A stretch of DNA of 64,000 bases from Tomocerus qinae (taxonomy: Eukaryota > Arthropoda > Collembola > Entomobryomorpha > Tomoceridae): assembly GCA_020055645.1 (NCBI GenBank), contig CM034546.1:124951875-125015874 (forward strand). The letters are read 5' to 3'. Shown here piece after piece: positions 34,901-45,745 of the stretch (its first letter is position 1; each line of letters opens with the position of its first letter). A program made the position numbers and the translations under genes. The notes under the pieces are model-generated. The model worked only from the letters and a program-made list of their open reading frames with translations, did not search any database and was not told the DNA's origin.

Positions 34901-37900
34901 TAGAAGAGTATCCCATGTGCAAATACATTGTTGACGCTAATACTGAAGATGTTCCTCCGCCTACATACCTCGATGATACAGAATTCTTGGTGAATTTCGG
35001 GGCCATGTATAAAGGGGCGTTCGAAAATAATGCTACTTTGGAAATAGTGACGGAAGAATCGAAAACACGAGGGATATCTTTTCGGGTACCTCTTTTAAGA
35101 CGTAAAGTTAAAATTCCTAAGAAAGAAGTTGCTGGTTTGGATGTCAATCGCTGGCCATCTGCCAATGATTTGGGGATGGATGGTTCTCAATATACAGCTT
35201 TTCAAAATGCTATAACGAAAGAACTATCCGTTATTCAAGGACCACCTGGAACTGGAAAAACGTATATTGGTAATAAATAGCAAAATCTATAATGAGATTC
35301 GAGCTAACAATGATTACTTTTCATAATTGATAATTGTTGATAGTAAATAATTGATTGATTATTCTTTTAGGATTGCAAATAACAAAGTTATTTTTAACAA
35401 ATCCAAAAATATACAAAAGTGGATCTCCAGTTCTTATCGTTTGCTACACGAACCACGCACTGGATCAGTTCCTAGAGGGGATCATTGATGTCATGGAAAA
35501 ATTGGGCATAGAGTCTGAAGATGAATTAGTTCGGATTGGATCTAGGTCAAAATCCGAAAACTTAATAAAGTACGGTATTATTGCACGAATGCAAGATGCA
35601 CGAAAGCACCGGAAGTTCGATCCTGGATACGCTGCTGCAAGACAACAGAAATACTTCCAACTTCAAGATTTTCAGAAAACGCGTAGCAATCTTTTAGACG
35701 AGCTTAAAGGACTGACTCATCTGGATGGCATTGTTGACTTTGCAAAACTTTCAGTTGCTCCCCAATTGAAAAAAGCTTGCCCAGTCAACTTACAGCCTAT
35801 AATATTTGATAAGTTGACAAGCCTTAAACAACGATTTTCGTTTCACACGCCTCATAAACTTTTTACATGGTTAGGAATGAATTTGAGGGATTTTGAACGA
35901 GAAAATTTTATTCCTATTGCCCACGTCCGAAAATGGTTTAAGATAGCGAACAGCCAAGGGGCGTCCAAACCCAAAGGAACAACGACTCCACAAAATCCAG
36001 AACAATCTAATGATGATGAAGAAGGGGAGGGTGAAGATGAATATGACATGGATGAGCTCATGGCCCACAGAATGGAAATATTTATGGAAATGGAAACCAC
36101 AAAAGTTAAGAGAGAAGTGAAAGATGTAGACTACATCATGTCGGTGAATTCTGTTGAACGATTTATAGATCATATTAAGCAACAGATGAATCGATTAATC
36201 AGAGTAATAGAAAATCCACAATCTAGTATGCAATTCTCCAACGCTTCGGATGCAGACAAACCTGCAATTATGAAAGCTTTCTATATGGAACATGACTCTA
36301 TAAATCAAAAATCTAAAATTGAGTATCCTTCTTTGGTGAACAAACAAAAGTTTTTGCGGACTTTGTTGCAAATCTATTATGAAGAAGGATTGGAGTTAGC
36401 TCAGGTAGATCCACAACTGTTGGCTAGGGCTCACAATGTGATAGATGAAAAAAATCCTGTTAGCATGAGCGACAGATGGGCTATCTATTTCTATTTTGTT
36501 GAAGAAGCAAAGAAACTTATTCTATCCGGAATCCAAGAATCGGAGGTAGAAATCATGACTGCTCAAAAGGAACTTCAAGCTATTGATTTGACTGGACAAG
36601 CCCAACTCTTGAAGAAAGCTACCTTTGTCGGACTCACTACAACTGGAGCAGCCAAATACAATACTCTCTTGCGAATGATGAAATCTCCCATTGGTATATG
36701 TTTGTTTATTAAGGAAGCATTCTATGAACTTGTAATGCTTATATTTTTATTCTTTAGTAATTGTTGAAGAGGCGGCTGAAGTTTTGGAGTCACACATTGT
36801 TACATCCATCACCAAATATTGCCAACATTTGATTCTAATTGGTTTGCATCTCTAAATCTTTAAGCGAAGAGTATATATTTCTAAAGAAAGTAATAATTTG
36901 CCAATTGTTTATGTCTTTAGGCGACCATAAGCAACTACGGCCGTCTACAAATTCTTACAAGCTGGCCAAGGATTACAATTTAGATGTTTCTTTATTTGAA
37001 CGCTTGATAAATAACGAAATTAGTTCTTGCCAGCTAAGAGTAAGAAAAATTATCGTATACTTACCTTTTATTGCAATGTAACATTTTAAAATGCCATTTA
37101 ATTTTGTTTTCTAAAAAATCAATAATTACAGGTTCAGCACAGGATGAGGCCAAACATCTGCAAACTTCTTGTTCCAACAATTTACACTGACCTTGAAAAT
37201 CACCCGTCGGTTTCTTTATATCCTAGAGTTCCTGGCGTAACGAAGTCATTATTTTTTATCACCCATGAGGAGCCTGAAAATGCGGTTAGTAAATAATTCA
37301 ATTTAAAATTAGGTTTGCGATGAAACTTTTTTAACAAGAATTAAATTTTTCAAATTTTTATTGTATAGATATAATAATTTGGTAATTTTCATTTCTGTTA
37401 GGACGATGATTCTGCATCAAAATTGAACATTCATGAAGCAAAGTTCATGGTGCAGCTTTGTCGCTATTTGATTCATCAAGGTTATTCTCCCAGTAAGATA
37501 ACTATAATTACTACCTACTTGGGACAAATGTTTCTTTTGAAAAAGGTAATCTTGTGGTATATACTATTATATTATGCTCTCACAACTATTTTATTAAAAT
37601 TGTTTAATTAAATATTTAACAGTTGAGTTTTAAAGAATCGAATCTGGCTGGTGTTCGCATTACAGTGGTCGATAATTTTCAAGGAGAAGAAAATGATATA
37701 ATTCTTTTATCCCTCGTGAGAAGTAATGCAAGAAATAACATTGGATTTTTGAGAACTGACAATCGTATTTGTGTGGCTTTGTCAAGAGCCAAGTAAGAAC
37801 TTTTATTATTCTTCCACTGTTCTATTTGATTTTTATTTCTTTATGAATTATTTATTCTTATGCAGGCATGGGATGTTTGTGATTGGAAATATGAAGTCAT

Positions 37901-40900
37901 TTGTTGAGTCTGGATCTTCCACTTGGCGAAAAATTAGTCAGGATCTAGAACAAGAAAGTAGCATTGGGAATCAATTGGAACTCAAGTGCGAAATACATGG
38001 AGATATAACTTTAGTTGAGAAAGTAGAAGATTTTGGAAAAGTGCCTGAAGGAGGATGTTCTCAAATGTGTGTGAAAGTTCTTCCCTGCAAACACACATGT
38101 CAATCAGTCTGTCACTCTTACGATCGGGAGCACAAAGAATACAAATGCCAATTACCGTGTGAGATCAAATGTCCGAATGATCATCCATGCAAAAAACGTT
38201 GCTTTATGGAGTGTGGAAAATGCTACGTAATGATGGACAAAACTCTTCCATGCGGTCACATTAATAACATTCAATGTCACATGCCAGCAAGTGTATGGGG
38301 ATGCATGATTCTCGTGGACAGAGAATTGGCTTGTGGACACATTAAAAATTTGAATTGCAAAACTGATCCAGCAACAATCTACTGCCACGTAGCTGTGGAA
38401 AAGACACTTCCCTGCGGACACACACAAACTGCTAATTGTTGTGAGAAAGAAGAGAATATAAAATGCTTAACTATTCTTCATAAGAAAATGCCAAAATGTG
38501 ATCACGAGGTTAATTTTATTTATTATTATTAAAAACTATTTTGTTTATAATATAGCTGAAACCTAGCACGGACAGAATGTACATGCGTCAGTTTACGTTT
38601 ATACTATAGATTTTTGTGCTAATTAATTTTAAATTGTTCAAGGTGGAGGTCCAATGCTATTTGGAACATAAAAATGAGTTGTGGAAATGTCGGAAAGCTT
38701 GTGACATTCAATTGGATTGTGGCCATACATGTGGAAAGATTTGCCACGTGGAAAATGATCCTGATCATCAACACCACACCTGCAAGAAGCCTTGTGGCAG
38801 AAGTTGCGATTACAACCACACCTGCAAAGAAAATCACGAATGTCGCTACGCATGTCCAGACTGCCAGGTCAAGATCAGTAGACAACTACCTTGCGGTCAC
38901 ACTACAATGCTGAAATGCCATGTGGATATAGATACATATGTATGCAAAGACATTTGTAAGAAAGAATTGTCATGTGGACATGGACAATGTGTGCAGAAGT
39001 GTCATATGGGAAAAAACTGTTTGTGCATGGTAAGAAAATCACATTTATTTATTAAATTATTGTTACACTTACAAATATAATGTACTTTTTTAGACGAAAG
39101 TGATAAAGAAAACCATTGGATGTGTTGATCATGAGTTTGAGCTTCGCTGCTATCAGACACCCACAAAAGATCTGTGTACTTTTACAGTGACTGGAAAAAT
39201 TCCAGCTGCTTGTGGCCATCGTGTGCTTGTTCCGTGCAATATTGAAATGACAGGTTAGGTCTACAACAAATGTCATTTTAAATTACCTAGTTGAATTTAA
39301 ATAATTCATTCATTTTCAAAATTTTCAATATTTCCAAATAATCCATAACATTTAGATTAGAATTTTCGCTATTCTATTTCAGGAACTGCAGAACAACTCT
39401 TAAAATATTGTGAACATCCATGTAACGAGATACTAGAGGAAGGAGATTGTGGACACAGATGTAAAGGGAATTGTTTTTCTTGTTTTCAAGGCCGCATTCA
39501 TAAAAAATGTAATGAAAAATGTGGGCGAAACTTGGCATGTGGTCATATGTAAGTTAAATTGAAATGTTGACTATTAAAATGGACTTTTTATTTTCTTTAT
39601 CGTTTTCTATCGAAAGTTTCGAACAGCATAATATTTGGTATGTTACTAGATGCAAGTTTCCTTGCGCAGCACTCTGTCCGCCTTGTAAAGAAAAATGTGA
39701 TTTTAAATGCGAACATTCAAAATGTGTCAAACAATGTGGATTTCCATGCATCGGCTGTAACGTAAGATAAAAAACTGAATATAATATTCATAAACGATGA
39801 CATTTAAATTTCGAAAGATAATAACTTTTATACATAGGAGCCTTGTAATTGGAAATGCAGTCATGCTTCGTGTAGCCAGCTCTGCCGTGAAAAATGTGAT
39901 CGAAAACCATGTAAGTTAATCACAAAAATCAATGTAACTTTCACTAGCGACTTTTGACTTTGAATTGTTTTATTTTGTGACAAAGGTGACATGCCTTGTA
40001 CTATAACCCTTGCATGCGGCCATCCTTGCATTGGATTATGTGGAGAACTGTGTCCACCCCTCTGTCGGCAGTGTAACTCTGACGATGAAACATTCAAAGT
40101 CTTTTTGGGAAACGAAGATGAACCGGATGCTAGGTTTTCTGCCTTATTGACTTAATCAAGTCCGTTACTGATAATCTAAAATTAAATTATGATTTTCCAG
40201 GTTTATTTATTTGAAAGACTGCAATCACTCTATTGAGGTCAAAGATATGGATCAGCATATGACAACTTCAGTAGTAAAAAATGGCGTGTCTGTCAAAAAA
40301 TGTCCTAGGTGCGATTCTGTAATTCTCAACTGTACGCGCTATAAAAGTATTTTGAGTGAAGGAAGGAGCGATGTCATCGCCATAAAAAAGAAGATCAACG
40401 GTGTGAACAAACCGATGCAAAATAAATTGTGGAATATGGCAATTAACCTTCAAGGTTCAACAGAACGCAATGAGCCTTATCTGCCAGATTTTCGTAGTTT
40501 TTTGCAGCGGAAGTCATACAATGTGGAGATTAAGACTACAAAGAAAGGAAAGCACTGGCAAACAATAATCCATTTGGAGAAAGTAAATATTTATAATACT
40601 ATACTTATTACTTCCTTATGTAAGAATACCAGCTATAAAGTTTTATTCCAGGTGGACCAATACTTGTTTGAATCATTGGACAATATGATGTCATGGTGGA
40701 CTGAAGCAGTCAAAGGTCTGAAAATTGCTGATAAATTTAAACGAGAAGATTTAAATAATCTTACCCGTCGGTACGAAAACTTTTTCGGTGAACTGAAGAA
40801 GCGCTTGCTCCCAATTACTCAACAAGAAATTGTGGACTTTGAGAAAGAATTCCAAAGAATATTGGCTTGGCAGAAATTATACAGACGAGCAGCTATTGAA

Positions 40901-41519
40901 AATGTCTCATCCTTTCCCGCAGCTCCGTACAAGTTAACTCAAATCACACAGTATCTCATGAATGTGGAATATAAAGTATTTACGCTTTCAGTCAAGGAAA
41001 AATTCTTAAAGTATCTTCAGGTATCTTTTACAATTTTTAAATGCCAAAATCTTATCCTTGTGGTTATGTAGGAAAATAATTTTTTTCATTGGTATGTCCT
41101 AGGAACTGGATACTTTGATTATTCAAAATGTGAATACATGGAAAGCCGAAGAAGAGAGTGTAAAAGCTCGTCAAAGTATTTTCCGTGCAGTAGGATTTGG
41201 AGCTCAACATTGGTATAAATGTACAAATGGTAATTTCCCATTTTTTACTTCATATTTTATAAATAATTATATAACATAAGTAGACAATGGTTTATGGGAA
41301 TTTATTTCTCCTACAGGTCACTTATACGTAATTGCCGATTGTGGACAGCCAGCTCAATCCTCAGTTTGTCCAGAATGTAAAACCCCAATTGGAGCATCAC
41401 AGTATCATGTGTTAGCATCTGGAAACTCAAGAGCAGGTGCTGAGATTTCTAATCCACAATCTGTGTCTACAAGAGATATTCCAAATATTGATTTTCTTAC
41501 CCAAGAGCCTAGTAATTAG
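31949..41519 (+). CDS. ZNFX1: ZNFX1 copy 1: SF1 helicase with NF-X1 and RZ zinc fingers (2,194 aa, 23 exons)
   Basis: Exons: 31949-32148, 32264-32566, 32687-33247, 33504-33665, 33763-33957, 34869-35269, 35371-36693, 36758-36841, 36921-37039, 37132-37284, 37402-37545, 37623-37792, 37866-38508, 38643-39029, 39094-39253, 39383-39548, 39650-39761, 39838-39910, 39986-40133, 40201-40582, 40652-41020, 41103-41229, 41317-41519. They sum to 6,585 nt with every phase matched. The N-terminus is RGG-rich. Helicase motifs: GPPGTGKT (~598), [64 protein letters not shown] (~1270). Residues ~1300-1830 form the NF-X1 Cys/His array. The C-terminus is an RZ finger ([11 protein letters not shown]...CPEC). Relatives sense viral dsRNA (mammals) or sustain small-RNA inheritance in germ granules (nematode ZNFX-1). 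The role here is inferred. No inactivating change was seen. Confidence 0.95.
34006..34820. mobile_element. TA-flanked inverted-repeat element in ZNFX1 copy 1 intron 5
   Basis: CGTATTTTCCGAATTA (34007-34022) and its inverse TAATTCGGAAAATACG (34804-34819) bound an ~815 bp insert flanked by TA. Inside are several GGGTCAA(C/T)TA.T-type motifs in both orientations (34,027-34,800), like the reiterated subterminal motifs of non-autonomous Tc1/mariner-pogo elements. The homologous intron of copy 2 lacks it. It makes this the longest intron in the gene, yet the splice sites are intact. No transposase frame is seen. Confidence 0.75.
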
Positions 41520-41654
41520 ATCCTTCTTCCCTCCATTATCTTTTCCAAAGAATTACAAGTTGTAATTATGCATATGAATTGATTTTTTCCATTTCTTAAT
41601 ATTGATGTTAATTGAACTCAGTTTTCTGTTTTTGGTGTTTTGTACAGCAATTTT

Positions 41655-41660
41655 AATAAA
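41655..41660 (+). terminator. Poly(A) signal, ZNFX1 copy 1
   Basis: AATAAA 136 nt past the stop codon. The homologous position in copy 2 reads ATTAAA. Confidence 0.7.
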
Positions 41661-41821
41661 CAATGTAACCTATGATTTTAAGCATTTTCTCATTTATCCA
41701 GAAATTTTCTCAAGGTGTAACCAAACATAATGTCAAGAGAAAAATGTTTGAAATTTTTGGCCTTTTTGGGGAAAAAAGCTTGTTGTTTCATTTAGATTAT
41801 GCTCTTTCGAATCTCGGTTCT

Positions 41822-42095
41822 AGAGCCTAGCCCTACTCCGCCAATGCATTAAGTACCAATCCATGTATAAGAGCCTAGTGCTACTCTGCCAATGCATTAA
41901 GTACCTATCCATGTATAAGAGCCTAGCGCTACTCCGCCAATGGATTAAGTACCAATCCATGTATAAGAGCCTAGCGCTACTCCGCCAATGCATTAAGTAC
42001 CAATCCATGTATAAGAGCCTAACGCTACTCCGCCAATGCATTAAGTACCTATCCATGTATTAAGAGCCTATATAGCCCTACTCCGCCACTAAATT
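41822..42095. repeat. 48-bp minisatellite, about 5.5 copies
   Basis: Units start at 41822, 41870, 41918, 41966 and 42014, with a degenerate partial unit from 42,062. The unit begins AGAGCCTAGCGCTACTCCGC and ends with CCATGTATA. Because 48 is a multiple of three, open frames persist on both strands, but they are artefacts of the repeat. It sits between the two ZNFX1 units. Confidence 0.9.
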
Positions 42096-42799
42096 AAGAA
42101 TTAACTCAAAAACGGTTTGAGATAATCAACTCAAACTTACTATACGTGATGTAGGGATGAAAAGCGAGGTCGAGTTTGAAAATGGACTAAATCGGACACA
42201 TCCCCTGCCTGTTGGCGTGGTCCAAAAAATTGGTGTAACTTTAGTTATTGACATTGTAGAACGTCATGGGATAGCTCGTTGGAAAATTTTATTCGTTAGG
42301 CCATGTCAAGGTCAAGTCACACGTGTCGTAAGTTAAAGGTCATTGAAGAAATTCACTAAAAACGTCATATAACGTCAGATAATTAGTTCAATCTTTTTAT
42401 GCAATTTCACACCACTTTTTTACATCCATTTGGACATGGCTTATTATTTCACTATATAGGCCTCCACAGTACTAATTCTGAATTTCAAAATGATTACGCA
42501 TATTAAGGTTCAGGGGTGGTTCAAAATAAGGGGAAATTCAATGAGGGGCAGGTTCTGGGGAATATCTATGGTATGGCTACGATTTAAAAATAGTCATAGA
42601 AATTACTTTATGACGTTTTTTGGAAAACTTGTATCTAGTCCTAGAGTAATGGTCGTAGAAAGACAAAATTGGTCTCTAAAAATGCAGAAAATGTCAATTT
42701 ATAACAAGGAACAAAAAAGCAATGCCTTTTTTTACTTAAAAGGTAAAAAGGTACCTATTTTACCTTTTTTGCTTTTTTACCTATGCGTAAAGACGTAGT
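42096..42799. mobile_element. Spacer with probable transposon remnant
   Basis: The 700 bp between the minisatellite and duplication unit 2 has no counterpart around unit 1. The segment GGTCGAGTTTGAAAATGGAC...TCGGACACATC...CTGTTGGCGTGGTCC (42,170-42,225) has a diverged relative in intron 13 of ZNFX1 copy 2 (around 52,720-52,760), suggesting a dispersed repeat family. No coding sequence is supported. Confidence 0.4.
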
Positions 42800-42969
42800 C
42801 AGTCAAATAGTGATGACGATGACTAATCAGCCGTCTCAGCACCAATGCAATGCAATCTCATCTAATATTCTCCATCACAATCTTAAGAATAATTGCTTAT
42901 CTAGTACACATTGCCCTACATCGACGCAGTATCTACTTCGACGACTTGGATATATTAATTATACATAAA

Positions 42970-45745
42970 ATGTATATATAAATCAAGAACTCAGTTTTAT
43001 ATATGCTGATGAAAAATTCTGACGAATAGTATTAATAAATGGAGAGGGATACAATATAGGCACATAATCAAGTAGTAAAAAAATGTTTAGAGACGTGAAA
43101 ATACATTTCAGTGCAGATCATCAAATGCAATTGTCTCAGCTTATAACAAACTGCATAATGCTGCTTTCGTTGCATAATTTTTAGTAGTCTCAGATTCTCA
43201 AAGACTGTTCTTTGCATAATAGAGCGGATAACGGGGCAGTGAGATAGAATTTAAAATTGGTGAAGTTAGACCTTTTGAAACCAGTTGCACAGGCAAAACA
43301 GTTGAGTATTTTGAAATAATTAAAATGCAGGACACAAATTGCATTCATTTCTTCAAAATACAAATAATTTTCAAGGAAAATACATTAATCAACACATTAT
43401 TTATAAATGATGTTCCTTACACCTTTGTATTGCTTAGTCACAAAATACTTTTTCCTGCATCTACAAAATATTAAATACAAAATGAATCGAAATCAATATT
43501 TAAAAATTTGGATCGAGTAATAATAGTAATTTATAAAACTATGTTAAAAATGGGCTAAAATTTTGGTATTTTGAGGAAAAAAATCTTTTTCCCATCAGTA
43601 CTTCTATCAATTTTACCTAGCTGATGATTTATAAAAAATCGACAAAAATTGTAAAAATAACTTATATACCCTACTCTATGTAAATATGAATCCAAGAGTA
43701 TACCTATCCACCCTTTGGTTGTTGTAGCATTAAATTCAATGTAAAAAATACCCATTTATTATTTGTAATACTCGTAAGCGTATATCTTTCCGTCTATCAG
43801 TTACTCAGCTTTCTACTCACATTGATTTACTATGCAAAATGCAATAAACCGCAAAGTTTCGGTTTAATATTTCCTAAGCAATTTAAACTATGCGTGTAGC
43901 AAATGTCTATTTAGCAAAAATACGTTTAAAAATGACCTAAAGAGGCGGTTGACAATTGGTTCAGCTGACGAGTTCTTACTGTAATTTTGATTAGTCATTG
44001 TTTTGGGATATTCAGTTTAAGTTTTCTATTTTCAATCATTATTACATTAATAATTTGTGTAAAAATATCTTGTGGATTTGATGTACTGATGTACGTATTT
44101 TTAAGACATATATCAAATCGTTCGTATATACATTAAATTCTACCCAGTCTCATCCAATAACGTTAAAATTTTTGACACCTTTGAAAAGCTCTACAAGTCT
44201 TAAAATTTAATCAGTGCCTGCAGGGTTTGTACTTTGTACTGAAGTTTAATAATGTTATTATTTAAAATGAGATAATGTGTAAAATATATTTGTAGTGGCT
44301 ACATGAATCAATCCTTATTGCATTGACAAATAAATGTGGCCTTATCGTAGATACCAAAACAAGATACCTACAGATAGTACAGATACATACTACATACGAC
44401 CTATACATTACTGCTTAAAGGTTCATTTACAGTCCCGATAAAGCTTCATTTGAAGTGGTGTTTAGTTGTATAATTTTTACTTGCCTATATCTACGAGACA
44501 ATTTGGAATTTGTTAATCCAACGAAATGTTAAAGGACATTGTTACTAAAATCTGTCTTTTCTGTGTAGTCGCTTGATTTCTATTAGTGGATACTTGAAAA
44601 TAAAATCATTTTGCTCAATTGACTTTTGCGAAATTATACCAACATTATATATAATGGTGGTAATGGGAAACGTTTAATGGCAAAAAGGGCATGAATCACC
44701 CAACTTCCGCTTTGGTTCGATTAGATAAAAAGTTTTTGCTATATCTAAAAGTGTTTATAATTTTGTTCGTTATATATATCAAATAATCAAATTCACAAAT
44801 TATCAAGTGAATTTTAAGATAATATAGCATATCTCCAGGCAAATATGTACCTAACAATTAATTAAAAGTTAGTATGATACAATTGATTGTACATATTTAA
44901 TGCTAAATTATTGCTGTTAAATATATGTGTACAATCTTCTCAGAATATTGCTTATTATGGCAAATTTCAAAAGCCTTAATAAATAAACATGTTATTTTGT
45001 GTTTTCATTTCTTGTGTCTTATAAATAAATCCCAGTTTTACAAAATTTACAAGCGGTGTGCATACGTATAATATACGTATTATATATTATCTTTCTACAA
45101 AGCAGTTTGGAATGTAAGGATAATAATATTAACTTTTAGACTTTTTACTATTTTCGTCCAGATTAATGTATAGCAAACACTTTTAATCGAAATCTAAAAA
45201 ACGAAAGTGCATTCTTCTGGTTGAAAATTCATAAGAATTGGAGACTACAGGTATACATACGTATATTCTATTTATAATTATTTGAGCATTACTGGTCGAC
45301 ATATTTTTTACATTTAGCGGTTTTGGAAATTGAAATTCACAAACAGGAAAAATAGTATGATTTAATATCTCACTGATCCTTGGCCTATGTATGTCCATTT
45401 CCATTTTATCAATTAAGTTTTATTATCTATAAACATTTTGCTGACAGAAATATTATTTATAAGTGTCTGTTTCTTTAGTTCTAATTAAATCAATAATTCA
45501 TACAAATTAAGAATTTTCCATTTCATTTGCCTTTCTAATAATAATCAATAGGTACAAAGTACAATTGTGCGCTCATGAGCGTAGTGTAGCTTTAGTAAGT
45601 AATAATAAGTAGTTTAATATTGGCATAGTATAACTCCACATATAAAAATAATTTATTATTCGGAACACAGGTTATTCTGGTCAAATACTAAATACTGCTT
45701 GGCTGAAGTTAGACAGAGGGATCTCTTTATGACATAGGCATAGTC
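42970..45745. other. 5' flank of ZNFX1 copy 2
   Basis: AT-rich DNA homologous to 29,180-31,948. It lacks the hAT-like MITE found there. The open frames (43,555-43,755 and 45,183-45,404) show no coding signature. The promoter is presumably here but cannot be placed. Confidence 0.5.

Larger units (their letters stand above)
29000..41700. repeat. Tandem segmental duplication, unit 1
   Basis: This segment is homologous to 42,800-56,120. Shared 5' landmarks include GACTAATCAGCCGTCTCAGC (29,025 and 42,820), AATAGAGCGGATAACGGGGC (29,442 and 43,219) and GGCATGAATCACCCAACTTC (30,875 and 44,690). Homology runs through all ZNFX1 exons to the region just past the stop codon (CCTATGATTTT). About 2.9 kb of 5' flank is included in each unit. 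The edges are approximate. Confidence 0.85.

Noticed and set aside
38152-38885. Minus-strand frames opposite the NF-X1 region of ZNFX1 (also 52,073-53,017)
   Set aside because: Antisense shadows of the cysteine-rich exons; they have no splice or start support.
41820-42063. Repeat-containing open frames on both strands, superficially CRISPR-like regular repeats
   Set aside because: The repeats are directly adjacent 48-bp units without spacers in an animal genome. The frames persist only because 48 is divisible by three.
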